From Strongylocentrotus droebachiensis (lineage: Eukaryota; Echinodermata; Echinoidea; Camarodonta; Strongylocentrotidae): 64,000 nt of DNA. The position numbers and the translations under genes were made by a program. How positions within the stretch are numbered: position 1 is the stretch's first letter; each line of letters begins with the position of its first letter. Of this stretch, positions 12,991-25,063 are shown piece by piece. The notes under the pieces were generated by a model. It did not search any database and was not told the DNA's origin. It saw only the letters and a list, made by a program, of their open reading frames with translations. The stretch covers positions 186,001 to 250,000 of the forward strand of contig JAVYIG010000095.1 of assembly GCA_035222895.1 (NCBI GenBank), read 5' to 3'.

Positions 12991-13335
12991 TTAAGGATGA
13001 GAGATTAAACTATATTTTGCAAAAATATGCAAGATACAATGCATAAATTGACTTAACACTAGTTTACAAGTTTTATTGATATCCATTGATCCTTTCAGAA
13101 AATGATAGGAAATCTGACAGCGTTTCAAAGAGAGGGATTGCATATCCATTTGTGCGCGTTAACAGTACAATCTTAAACCCAGGTGTAGCAAGAATGCTCT
13201 AACTATAGTTTATTAAAAAAGAATAATATAATCTGAAATAAAAGTGAATATCAATACAAGCTTGCCGCTGGTAAAATCAATTTGTATTCATGAATTGCAA
13301 AATACGCCCCAAAGACACGGATCTAAACAAAGAAG

Positions 13336-13560
13336 ATTTACCTCTCTCTTCTTCTCTCTGTCTCTCTCATCCTCTTTCTTTCTATCTCTCTATCTCTCTG
13401 CCTCTGTCTCTCTCCATATCTATCTCTCTTTCTCTCTCTACCATACTGTATATCATCCTCTCTCTCTCTCTCTCTCTCTCTCTACCATACTGTATATCTT
13501 CCTCTCCCTTCCTCTCACATCCTTTTCCCATCTCTTCGTCTCTTTCACGGTTCCTGACAC
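13336..13560. repeat. Long CT-rich polypyrimidine tract
   Basis: About 220 bp of almost pure pyrimidine on the plus strand with a (CT)n core at 13461-13483. The motif ctctaccatactgtatat occurs twice (about 13436 and 13481), suggesting an internal duplication. Frames at 13244-13649 plus and 13382-13564 minus are repeat artefacts. Confidence 0.9.
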
Positions 13561-13649
13561 ACAATCTGCACTCTCATTTCTCTCATTTTCTCACAATTCC
13601 ATTACAGTACACTATTTGCCTCGTGGGTGCATTTTTCGTTAGAGGATAA

Positions 13650-14570
13650 GTATTTTACGGTATTAACAACTCTCGTATCGCTCCTTCTTAATATTCATCC
13701 TTATTGAATAAAAGTGATATACTCCTTTCCAACAATGGATAATAAATGTCATAACTTCAGAATAATTCCGAACAACCCACGAAGAAAAAGAAAATATGCA
13801 AAGAAGAAGTAATGAAATCAATTTTATTTTTCCACATGCGATTATAAAATAGGTTCATACGAACGAAGGAATTATTTCAGATTTAGGAAAGAGAGTAGGG
13901 AAAGCTGGTAGAAGATAAACACGAGAAAAAGAGATAGGGACAACTTGTTGATACACCTGGAGGGGTACATGCATATGGAAGGCTTTTAGAGATGAGTCCA
14001 AGCCTATCGAATGGAAAATATGAGACGAAATGGAGGGGAGGGGGGGGGGGGTATGGAGGGGAGATTTTGCCCATAGTCCGTGACTCTGGGCGACATTTTG
14101 CCCACCAATCTAAAGGATCAGGTAGAAAATGGGTTTTTCGCTACGAGATAAATCGAAATGCTTTTAGTTGGCAACCTCAGCGATGAGGAAGAGCGAGTGG
14201 GGCTCAACCACAGCGAGATGCGAGTGAATCTACCTAGCCTCAGTCACAAGCTTTGCATCCATTTCTTTATACCGAAAAAGTAAGAGCTTGGAATATTTCA
14301 CATATAAATAGATAATTCACATAACAAATCGGATAGCTAGACAATCAGATAATTGTTACTTACAACAAAATTAATATCTTACAAATATTTCAAGATCCTG
14401 AAACAAGATTTTAGCTGCACAAAATTGTTATGTATTATAACACTAACATTTATATGTATCTTGTACGTATGACTCAGTCTCACCACTAATTATTTTCAAA
14501 CTGAAGAATGAAAATGATGGCATCTGTGACAGAACGAAGGAAGGAAAGACCACCAAAGAAAAGGCAAGAG
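13650..14570. other. Intergenic, no gene recognised
   Basis: AT-rich spacer between the CT tract and the GA tract. It holds a short G-run with flanking GGAGGGG at about 14034-14060. Small frames at 13883-14074 (minus) and 13992-14186 (plus) span the G-run and show no domain. Confidence 0.6.
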
Positions 14571-14572
14571 GG

Positions 14573-14618
14573 GAGAGAGAGAGAGAGAGAGGGAGGGATA
14601 GAGAGAGAGAGGGGGGAG

Positions 14619-14670
<52 letters not shown>
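14573..14670. repeat. (GA)n microsatellite block
   Basis: Nearly pure GA dinucleotides with GGGA interruptions over about 95 bp. The minus-strand frame at 14443-14754 is Ser/Leu-rich low complexity. Confidence 0.9.
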
Positions 14671-14679
14671 GAGAGCGAG

Positions 14680-16160
14680 CAAAACCGAGACTATAAGCGA
14701 AATGTATTCAAGATACTTGGGCAAACATAAATAAATCGTGGGTATAGCTTTCATTAGTACATTTGAAATTAATATAAAAATCAGAGAGCATATGAAATTT
14801 CGAGAGGTGTATTTAAGTAAATTAAGTTGATTTATCGGAAAGTATAATGAAGAATGATTAAAATCGAAGCCTGGAATCAGACTAGAGGCTGAAGACGGGT
14901 AAGACGGTTATCTTGAAGAATTCCTCCTAGAGGAGTCTGCATTAGAAGAAAGAGAGAAGGAGAAAGAAAGAGAGAGAGATGTAGGTGTAAGCATTTCCGC
15001 AGAGTGCAAAATGGGTTTAAAGCTAGAAACCATTCTATGTCTATACAGCAACTGTCTGAGGGTGCGCAATCATTCATGTAAGCATGATATCAGTCGACAA
15101 TATATGACAATCTTTTCTTGTATAATTATGCATACATACTGTCACAAAATAGCATATCCTTTTAGGCGAATGAACAATCTTGAATATTATTACCAACATC
15201 AAGAAGAAAAAAGAAAGAAAAGAACATTGCAACATTTAAAGCAGACGAACCTTATGTATGAATCATGCGTGAGTACAAGTACAATTTTAGTTAAAGCATA
15301 AATTAGTTCTGTCATATAGAGTCACAGCATGTCGTCGAAGAATCGTGCAACAGATTTTGTCAAAATTATCATTAATTCATTCTAAGTATTCCTCTCTTCT
15401 TCATCGAAAAGAACACGCGTGTACCGTCGAGTGCTGAATTTAATCCTCACAAATACAGTATATACATGTATCTGTTGTTTCATGTAGAGGCATTATCATC
15501 TACGTTTTCAAATACCCCGTTGGAATTCTGCTATTGTTACAAAATGCTGTAGACGGAAAACAAAAGCACTGGACGCAATATATTTCCATACAAGGTATAT
15601 GTAGACCCAAAGGAAGTGCCGTCGCAAAGTCACACCGTGTTGTAGAAGAATCGTGCAACTAAAAGCAGCAATGCGACTTTAAGATGCTCAAGGGATTCGG
15701 TACGTAAGAGCATGAGAGTGTATAGTATCCCAGCAAAACAACGAATGGAATAAGAATAAAACATAAGAGGATGAAGAAAAGAAGACTCTCAGGAATAAAA
15801 GCTAAATGGATTGGTGGAGGTAATAGAAGGAAACGAGTAGAATATAGCGATGGGCCATATTCGTATTATGCTTGATTTATATTTTAGTACCAGCCATTTT
15901 ATTTTACTCCGTATGTTTTCTCTACAGTCGTTACTGAAGAAGGAGACTGCGATGCAGTATTTGGAGTATGGATTTTGATGGTTTAAGTGAATGCAGTTAA
16001 GGGTTTTCCTTTTAAGATGACATAAAGTGGTTTCATCGTTACTGATCATTTTCTCTTTTAGAAATGGGAAGTTTATACGTTCTAAACGGTTTACGTCGTT
16101 TTTACATCATTGTCTCCGCCGATTAATGTCACATCGTGCAGCATTTCCACTACCCCTCCC
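14680..16160. other. Intergenic, with one imperfect 31-bp direct repeat
   Basis: AT-rich DNA without a recognised gene. The segments 15321-15351 and 15629-15659 are imperfect direct repeats, 27 of 31 positions matching by eye and both ending gaagaatcgtgcaac, 308 bp apart. A purine-rich stretch lies at 14945-14980. Confidence 0.5.
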
Positions 16161-16163
16161 CCC

Positions 16164-16364
16164 TCTCTCTCTCTCTCTCTCTCTGTCCATCTCCTTCTTT
16201 TTCATAGATATATCCTTTTTGTACGTTTGTTATTTTGCATCGTATTAGGATATGCACTCTTCGAACATTCTGAGCTAACTTTTATCATGTTTCTTTCTTT
16301 TTCATCTCTGACTCAACCCTCTTAATCTTCTCTCCCTTAAATCCTCCATCACCTTTCCTCCCTC

Positions 16365-16411
<47 letters not shown>

Positions 16412-16413
16412 CC

Positions 16414-16463
<50 letters not shown>

Positions 16464-16560
16464 TCTTATCAATTTACCCCTCTCTGCCCCCTTCTCTCTC
16501 TTTACCCCTCTTTCCTTTCTCTATTTTTCTGTTTTTTTTCTTCTCTCTATAGTTATCTCT
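16164..16560. repeat. (CT)n polypyrimidine block
   Basis: (CT)n at 16164-16183, then a long uninterrupted pyrimidine tract with (CT)n cores at about 16369-16461 and CT-rich sequence to 16560. It is among the longest strand-asymmetric tracts in the window. Confidence 0.9.
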
Positions 16561-16625
16561 GGTTTACCTTTTGATATAATTTGCACCTATCTCAAACTAT
16601 TTTCAATATAAACGTTATAAAATGG

Positions 16626-16774
16626 GACCTGTTTCATAAAACTTGTTATCAATAACAAGTTACAATAACTGTTAGATTAAAGCTACTGAAACCGTCGCAT
16701 TTGATTGGATGAGAGGAAGTTTATCATAGAAATTTAGCATTTGTTATTGATAACAAGTTTTATAAAACAGGGTC
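16626..16774. mobile_element. Short MITE with about 34-bp terminal inverted repeats
   Basis: The left end begins gacctgtttcataaaac (16626) and continues into ttgttatcaataacaa. The right end (16741-16774) is its near-perfect inverse, ending aaaacagggtc. Total length is about 149 bp with no coding capacity. Each arm contains its own small palindrome (TTGTTAT-CA-ATAACAA). Short elements with this GGRCC...CATAAAACTTG end type are common in echinoderm and other marine deuterostome genomes. No clear target-site duplication is visible, so the superfamily is unassigned. Confidence 0.8.
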
Positions 16775-16779
16775 GAGGA

Positions 16780-19700
16780 TGGAACGAAAATAGTAATGTT
16801 TTTTTTTTCGCATTCATTGCATTTCTTCTAACATGTCCTTTATCCTTTAAAATTTGGGGTCATGTGTAAACTTGAAGTGGGTATCTAGAGTGTTATTTCC
16901 GCATGAATTACAATGCTAAAGGTATTAGAACAGTTAGTATTGCTTGTTTTCTGACATTTATGACAAACATTGGAGGAGATTTTCTTCTTCGCACGAAGCC
17001 AAATTCAATGGAGTGTTATAATGGAATAATTAAAGTCAATATGAATTATGTTTACATCTTATCAAGATGATGCTCCAGCTAAGACAAGGTTAACGAACAC
17101 CAAGCGATATAGCAAGACACTTTCCCCAAAACTCGTCTCAAAATAGAGCTCCACAATTTTGTTCGTTCTAGGTGCAAGCTAGCAGGCACTTTGAAGTACC
17201 GCCTCTCTAACACTCGAAACCACAAAAGCCAACCTCTAGTCCCACTCATTTAAAATGATTACGGTTGCGTGTAATAAGATGTAATAGTCCCTTTCTGCTT
17301 CTAATCAGCGGCTTATTGTCTCACAGTGTCTGTGTATGAGGATGGACCTACGAAAGAAAGAACTTTGTTGTCGCTCCGGTGTTTTCGGCGGCGGGGTCTT
17401 TGGATCTGGCGGGTTAAGAGGAGGCTCGCTTTAAGCACATCACTTCTTGAGCTTGTTACACCTGAATAGCTACCCCACTGTGAGGGTAATTGATGAACTA
17501 TTATCGGCCCAGCGTGGTCTCTTCCCTTCTACCAGTTGTCAACGCTAGCTTGTCAAGCCCAATCAGGGGCTATTGTTCGGAGCCATCAAATGAAGGGACA
17601 AACTCCTCCCAAGTTATAGCCCAAACAATCCGCCCCGACTATCGGATGGTATGTAGGTTATTGTTGTTCGCTCCCTGCCGTGACGTGTAATTCTCAACAA
17701 CGTTTAAATATCGATAACGCGTGTCGAACCAGGCTTAGGAATCGATTTGCTAGATCAATATTTTAACACTATTTTTTCTGCCCCAGTCTTGAACTACAAC
17801 ATTGGCGATAAATAGCTGAATGTACTATGTTCTGAATGAGCGGTTAGCTACATTTTATTCTTCAAGGTATTGACGAAATGCAGTAAATATAACTAAGTAT
17901 TCGTTGAATTAAAGACATACAATCTTCAAGAAAGAAGAATTACATGATTCATAATCAACCAATTTGGTGATGAATTTTTATTAGAAAAGAAGCAGTTATG
18001 CTTATGCAATGGAAATAAACAAATTGAAAATGAAGACGATATGTGGACAAAAAAGTATTATAACGATAAAAACGTTTTTGTATGAGATTAATAAATATGA
18101 AATAATAATTGATATGGAAACATCATCATTTAAACAATGCTAAACCATGACAGAAATCTATTGATAATGGAGAATATTCCCTTGCTCAATTTTGGGTTTA
18201 CTACAAAACTCTTCTGATTTGAAATCAAGATACTTGAATTATCTAAGCTGAAATTAAAATCATAATAATCATAAATTTTAAACACACACAAGTCATATAC
18301 ATATATTTCTGTATGTAATAATCAATGTAAAAGTGGAAACGATAGGCCTATAAGTTAAAGAAATATATGAACAGCATCTATCATTCTGTCGTAGACGAGG
18401 CCCGAGGCTGTTACAGTGGGCCAAGACCTAAAGCGATCCTAGATCTAAACTGGGCCAACCAGGATAGCCAGTAGCTATGATCTTAGTCCCCCATATAGCT
18501 TTTTGACAGACGTCTATAGCCTTTGTTAAAACACCGCATACAAAGGCCAGATTATAGACCCAACTCATAGTTTGAGCGAATTTGTAGACCTAAACGTGTT
18601 TGTTCGTACTTTTCTCCGGTGTTACTCCTGTTTTTTTTTTGTCATTCTTCTCTCTCTTTCTTTCTTTCTTTCTTCCTTTCTTACTTTCTTTCCGCCGTCT
18701 TCTTCTTTTCACTCTTTCTTTTGGTAAAACACACAACAAAACGAGGTATGTGATGCCTAGCCCTGGATGTCTTGTTTTTCCTCAGAGCTGGTTCTCTGTT
18801 TGCCTAAGTTCTCACCGCCTGTCTGTCAGGCTTTAAGCTTCACAAAATGTGTGGTTTTGCTGGAAGCGTGAAGAAAGAAAGCAAAAAGAAAGAAAATTTA
18901 TAGCCTCTTTTTCTTCACCTTCAGTGCCTGTGGTAATTTGTTCGAAAGTTGAAAAGTTTACTTTGGTATAGTTAGTGTACAAAGAGCAAAATTATATGTA
19001 AACAGTCTCGGAAAGTGAACAGTTAAGAAACGTTTAACGAAGGTTAGGAATTATCCCTCTCGCTGTTGTTCTGATAAATGTTAGTCGATGATAAGTTATG
19101 GACACAAGATTGTATTCAGAGGAAGTAAAATAGTTGACACCGATAGACATAGACGGCGTATCTATGGTAAAAGTGGCCATAGTGATTATCAACTTATTAA
19201 CAAGAAATTTTCGATAAGAAAGAGTAATGAATAAATATATTTTCATTTATTTTTCACTTAATCATATGTTTTTTATTAATAAAGTAGACGATTTTCATGC
19301 GTTTGTAATCAAACGACATATTTATAATAAATTTGCTACCTTCTGGGCGAGTATTTACAAGAGGAACAATATACACCTGATATGACAGTTTGTATTGTTT
19401 GTTTCACATATATTATTTAATAAATATCTTTGTTAAGAACAAGATAAAGAAGATGAATAAGAATCAATGATGTTAATTTAATATGATAAATTATAGTACA
19501 AAGTAATATAATTTGTTTTATATGTTACTTTATTTTTACGTGAGCGGTGATTAAACTCAGATATAATCAATATATGACATATAAGTGCAATTTGAAATGA
19601 ACGTGTTATAACAAAATAGTTTAGAAATAATTAAAACGTATATACGCCCATATAAATTGGCTCTAGTTATCAAAATTGTGTGCTGTATAGTTCGTGAACA

Positions 19701-22700
19701 TGACGTACATTTACATGTATATGTAAAATAAAACCAATTTATATTGATATTGGATTTTTTCAATTATTTCTAATTATTCTCTGCTTTTCTGCTTTTCTGT
19801 TCATATTTATCAATTTCTTCTCCCATACGTACAGTAGTTTGTATAATCACAGTCGATATAAAGTAAATGTAGGGATAGACATAATTGTTCTCCGAAAACC
19901 TTTAAGTGTTGCTTTCTACATGGATAGTATACACTTAATATATTTAATGTGAAGTAATGTGAAGTAATTTAGTATTCATTAACACAGAAAGTAGAACTGC
20001 CAATTTCCCATCGATTTATATCAATGGTTCGATTTCTTTTTAAATACACGAATTAGCTTTCTTTATTTGAGCACGAAACTGTCCACATTTCACACAAAAT
20101 TTTGCCTGTGGTAATTTTTCAATGTGTTTCTGAGTTAAATGTTATATTAATATCTGGTTATGAAGAAAACTTTGTAATTCTTTTTACTTTACTTTTCATT
20201 ATCCATGGAGGGGAGTACAAGCAAATGCTTTGGAGAAAGTAAAAAACAAGCATGCATTGAGGCGGACATGTAGCTCGACCATGCAAAGCTCCATCAAAAG
20301 ACGGCGTGCCTGTACAGCAAATATTGATTGCGTAACATTCGGAAGTCTTCGACCATCGTCAACGACCCCAGCTTGGTAGTCCGTCAATATTGACCAACAT
20401 CTTGGGTTTGATTAACATCTGGAAGTCAAGCATTGGATGACAATAACAACCCCCCTCAATGAGACAACAAAAACTCCTCCCCTCCCCTCCATCCAAAAGC
20501 GCTTTTGTGTAGAAATTCGTCCCATGAAATCTCCGACGATTAAAGGGCACTCCTTTTTTCAAGGTGATGAAAAGTAGCTTCTTTAAGAAATTAAAAAATC
20601 TGTTTGATACATAAGTGATATACTTATTCAAAATCGAATCTTTTGACAACGAGGGATATATGAATTAATGAAGAAAATTGTTTGAATTCGGTTGCTTAAG
20701 CTAGAAGACATTAATATAATTATTATGTGACAAAGGAAGATTAAAATGTGAAAAGATATATTTTTTACATATTGTAAAAGAAGGATGATAATATCCTAAC
20801 ATTGAGAATACCAATAATTGAAAACCGATAATTGAAAACAAATCACTGAAAACCAATCTAATTTGAACAATTGCAACACTCAAAGCAGTACTGAATTTAA
20901 ACCAAAATGGCATTTAGGAATGTAATTATGACTGAAGACATGTGCATGAAAGAGATCAGCGTGACACAAATTACATCCAGGAATTTTATAAAATAATTTT
21001 AGAAACATGACGCCAATCCTACGTTAATACACAAAAATTATTTGTTACAAATCAACATTTTTTCCCTTCATAACGAGATGATGGACCTTAAACTCAGAGA
21101 AGAAGTGTGGATTGACTGAAACTTTGATCAGGGGCTAGCTATGAAAAGAATTTGCCGGAGGGCGGAGGTTCTATTTTGCAATCTTACGAGTATTTAGCTC
21201 ACGCTGAGTCCTTTAAATACAGCTAAGAAGTTGTGTAAAGTGATTTGAAGTGCTTGTTATAGCTTACTTAACAAATTAACAGTTTCCATGTAAACGAATG
21301 TGTGTTTTCAAGACGGGAGCGTACTGGACAGGATGAAAACCATTTCGTTCGGATTAAAATGACAGAAACTGAAATTTGCGACTCCTTTAGGTATTTATTA
21401 TGCTATTGTATTTTGTATACACTAATTATTCTAGGCATTCTTGCGACTATTAGCGATTACTGGACTTTCAAAAGCACATTGCTCAACAATGTGTTTGTTT
21501 ACGCTAGCATTCTTTAGGTTCACCTTTTCCCATTAGAACATTAAGCTAAATAATTGAGAGATATTCGATCTATAGCATCAATGAATATAGTGCACTTTTA
21601 TTGACAACTGTTAGTAATTTAGGTCAGTTGTAAAAGCAAGAGTCATAATGATTGGACCTGGAAATTTCGGATTCAAAATCACAACGCGAGTGTCATTTGA
21701 GCAAGATATTACTCCTCAATTATACCTATGGTCCATCAGATAAGAGGTACATGTAAAACTGTATACGGTAGGTTTCTCGTCTACTCACCTGTAAGCAAAT
21801 GTTTCATTTGAACTTCTCATCTAATAAAACAAAAACAGACAGCCACACTGCGCTACATTTCGCTTAATTGCACAATACATTTTGAACAAAATATATGTGT
21901 ACGCGAGAAATGCCGACTTAATCATCTCTACAAAATGCGATTGTCAACATCGTACATCAGAATTGAGAATGTTCAAATATAGATAACAACAAGAACGACA
22001 TGATAAGTAAACTACATTTAATAGGCATGATGCTTACTAAAACAACGCGATTGAGGTTAATTCCCTGATACACGGTTTGATTTAAGGTCAATTCATGAAC
22101 AGCAAATAAGAAGATCAATTCATTGTCTAATAAATAAATTCGGACCATTTGAAACACGACAGGAATTGAGCAACTTTTGCTTTTGGTGAATTAATATTTG
22201 ATACCTCAAATAAGACAGTGTAATTCTTGCAGATGAATAAGGGGGAACTGCCCTCACGATAATATAGACTTCTTGGTCGTCGGTGTTGTTCTTTGATCGT
22301 AATTCTGAATTTCAGCTGTGTGTCAAACAAAAGAGTTAACAGAATATTTGGGTCAAGTAAAGAATATTTGGAAAATGTAGTCAATTAGACGGAACAAAAG
22401 GAAATTAGTTACGAATTTGATAAAATAGAACATTGCTCAACGAGGTGTATTCGATGACCAATGCAGAAGGGTAGACCATTTGACACACTACGGTCATTTG
22501 AAGAATATAACTCTTGGCTATTCTACATTTGCAAGATCGAAAATCGAACCATCTATTTATGCAGATGATTGTAAGTGCGAATACAACCTAGTTTTCGACT
22601 GCCTTCGAAACTGGCCAGGAGAATTCTCGCTAAATAGTGTGATATTTTCTGATAATGCGTGTCACGGCGTTCTGGAATTAGAGCACTGACCATGTGTTTG

Positions 22701-22850
22701 GTTGCGTATTAAAGAGAAAAAACCGGGATACTGGGTCAAGCAAAAAAGCAATAGTTAAATGAAATATTGAAAGAAAGTTGGTGTCAAAAAAAAAATTCAA
22801 AAAAAAAATCGGCTTATCGCAGTTTTTTAGCTAAACCCAGAAGCTAACAT
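16780..22850. other. Intergenic, mostly AT-rich, no gene recognised
   Basis: Six kilobases without a supported gene. A GC-richer, microsatellite-free island lies at about 17280-17690. A short (TTTC)n-rich tract lies at 18655-18690. From 17880 to 22830 the sequence is strongly AT-rich, with frames such as 19034-19246, 20359-20649 and 22127-22384 (minus) that have no motifs. Two A-runs occur at about 22787-22809. Confidence 0.55.
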
Positions 22851-22854
22851 TTTA

Positions 22855-23035
22855 AGCAGGGAAATGCAGGCCTCGACCGGCAAGGCGAGCGGTGGTCAGA
22901 GCGGCTGTAGGCTGATTGGACAGCAACAAGGCCTACTGGAGTACTATAGCTCCCGGGCTGAGTCCGGTGTAGCGGTAACCTGAAAGGGTACCCTACACAC
23001 ATCGAAAGATAAGGGTAAAGGTCCGTTTAAGTGCT
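22855..23035. other. GC-richer unclassified block, possible old repeat
   Basis: About 180 bp clearly richer in G+C than the flanks, with gcgagcggtggtcagagcgg and a small inverted motif (ggtaacc...gggtacc). It resembles a structured-RNA-derived repeat in composition, but I could not fold it convincingly into a tRNA or 5S rRNA. It is listed so the block is not lost. Confidence 0.3.
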
Positions 23036-23119
23036 AGATTAGACGCCAAACAATCATTTCTCAAGCGGATTTAGGTGAGATAAATACACTATACAAGTGC
23101 CAGGAGAGAGGAGGGTAGC

Positions 23120-23175
23120 GTAGCGAGAGAGAGAGAGAGGGGGAGAGAGAGAGAGAGAGATGGAGAGAGAGAGAG

Positions 23176-23206
<31 letters not shown>

Positions 23207-23365
23207 CACACATACAGAGAGAGAGAGAGATAGATAAATAAATATAAAGAAAGAGAGGGAGAGAGACAGACAGACTGATAGAGAGAAGAGACAGAGGAGT
23301 CATACAGAAAGATAGAGGGGGTAGAGATACAAAGACAGACACAGACAGAGAGCAGAGACATTAGG

Positions 23366-23410
<45 letters not shown>
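23120..23410. repeat. Compound (GA)n/(CA)n microsatellite
   Basis: GA-rich tract 23124-23174, (CA)n at about 23175-23202, GA-rich with GATA/GACA interruptions to 23365, and (GA)n at 23371-23407. Minus-strand frames at 23061-23361 are Ser/Leu/Cys/Val repeat artefacts. Confidence 0.92.
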
Positions 23411-23414
<4 letters not shown>

Positions 23415-23950
23415 TCTCTCAAGGGCCTGACACGCGTGTGTCCTCTTCTCAGACATACTTTGAAGATTATCACACAGAAAAAAGGAGGGAAATGCGGCTT
23501 TACAAAATGGTAACTGTTCCATTTCAGATCTTATCATACGCCTGACTTGATGACCGTCTCTACTTTAAGAGATTGTTGCTGCTTCTCAAGAGAGTTAAGC
23601 CTTGATAAATACCCCTGATTAGACGACAATCGGGTTACAATTCTACGCTTTAATGCCGAATCATATCAGTTTCATTTTGAGGAACCGTTTTCTTCTTTTT
23701 AACATGACTTTGTGTGAGGCAGTCCCATTTTAATTCTTGTATAAAGTTTTTAAGTTTCACTCATAATACCGGACAACTAAAATCTTACATCTGATTAGTG
23801 CAAATGTTTGCTTTCATTAACTGCAACTGTCAAACAAAAATCATGTATAAACTATAGAAATAAAACAAATCTTCAATTAGCTATGAATTTGTGGTGATGC
23901 GATGTGAAGTTTTTAAATCAAATACAAATTTGTGTAGAGCCTATATAAAT

Positions 23951-25063
23951 GATTCAATTCAATTCAATAATGGTTTATTAGGTAATTTCAAAATACATGC
24001 ATCATAATTGTCATTTTACATGAAAAGCAGCAGAAGCTGGATTATTCATGTTTACATGCTGACATAATAATAAAGTGACAGGTTGCATTTTTAAATATTT
24101 ACACGTTAAAAAGATTGTTAAAAATACATTCAAAATAACATTACACGTTAAGAATAACAAAAGAAAGATTTATACTCTCGTTTAAAATGAATACATTGGA
24201 TTTTAAGACTAAACACGACTGAGGTGAAGACTAGTACTGTGTTTGAAAATTAACATGTAGTTAAAAAAGCATTTAATTATGGTTAATTAGATTGATCAAA
24301 TATGGTAAAGGGCTATTTTTGAAGCGATTGGTTTTGCATTTGAAATTATGATATGTAGGAGTCTGACGTAATGACATTCTAATTTTTTTTTTTGAAGGTA
24401 GCCAGTTCTGGCATGCTGGGTGAGTTGTTAAAGATTTTGCAAATTTTATATACAGTACTAGTCTTCTTTCCTCAAGTGTACTTAAATTGCATACTTGACA
24501 TGCATGTGAGTATGACATAAAATTAGAGCCTAAAATAATTTTGCAAACCCTCCGTTGTATTCGTTCAAGACTGTTTTTCTGTTCAGATGTAAGACCACTA
24601 TGAAACACAGGGGCGCAATATTCTAATACTGGTCGTATATAACCTGTGTAGATTAATACTAAATCATTTAAAGGTAAATTAAATTTCTTGAGTTTCCTCA
24701 ACATATACATTTTTCTATTACATCTTTTCATTAGCTCATCTATATACAAATTCCACTTTAGATCAGACTGGATGATCACTCCAAGAATCTTAGCACTATG
24801 CCTATTACACAACTCGGTGTTGCTAATAAAAAGAATTTCTGGATCTGGTGGATTTTTCATGAAACTAACTTGGAGGGTAAAACACTTTAAAGGATTTAGT
24901 GACATATTATTCACAATAGACCAAGATTGCACAGAATTAAGTACTGATTGTAATTGTGAGACATCTGTAGATTTCCGACATTGTACTAACGAGAGGTCAT
25001 CGACATATTTAAAATATGGTATAGAAAGTTGCTCACATAAATCGTTAACCATAATTAAAAATT
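23951..25063 (-). mobile_element. 5'-truncated CR1/L2-like non-LTR retrotransposon
   Basis: Minus-strand LINE copy of about 1.1 kb. It comprises the 3' half of the reverse-transcriptase ORF, a roughly 320-bp AT-rich 3' UTR and a pentanucleotide tail of gaatt units (attcaattcaattcaat on the plus strand at 23952-23968). The coding frame is already open at its 5' break near 25063 (FLIMVNDL...), so the copy was truncated inside the palm domain, as is common for LINE insertions. A 7-bp aaatgat occurs just outside each end (23947-23953 and 25066-25072), a possible but weak target duplication that overlaps the tail by a few bases. The 5' junction coincides with one arm of the 70-bp inverted repeat. 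Confidence 0.75.
24273..25052 (-). CDS. LINE reverse transcriptase, C-terminal part (5'-truncated)
   Basis: 259 codons without an internal stop, from an in-frame Met to TAA. Residues 13-19 are YFKYVDD, the catalytic RT palm box with its Asp pair. Around residues 85-95 the SAKILGVIIQSDLKW segment fits the conserved ILGV..Dx.L.W block following the palm. Residues about 134-180 (YTGYIRPVLEYCAPVF... RIQRRVCKIILG) match the thumb/C-terminal region of CR1/L2/Jockey-type ORF2 proteins, and the protein ends in a short basic tail (PLPYLINLINHN). The endonuclease and the N-terminal half of RT are absent, so it cannot be autonomous. Lack of stops or frameshifts suggests a fairly recent insertion. Met at 25052 is an internal residue of the parent ORF, not a natural start. 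Confidence 0.85.
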   Translation of the reverse strand: MVNDLCEQLSIPYFKYVDDLSLVQCRKSTDVSQLQSVLNSVQSWSIVNNMSLNPLKCFTLQVSFMKNPPDPEILFISNTELCNRHSAKILGVIIQSDLKWNLYIDELMKRCNRKMYMLRKLKKFNLPLNDLVLIYTGYIRPVLEYCAPVFHSGLTSEQKNSLERIQRRVCKIILGSNFMSYSHACQVCNLSTLEERRLVLYIKFAKSLTTHPACQNWLPSKKKIRMSLRQTPTYHNFKCKTNRFKNSPLPYLINLINHN

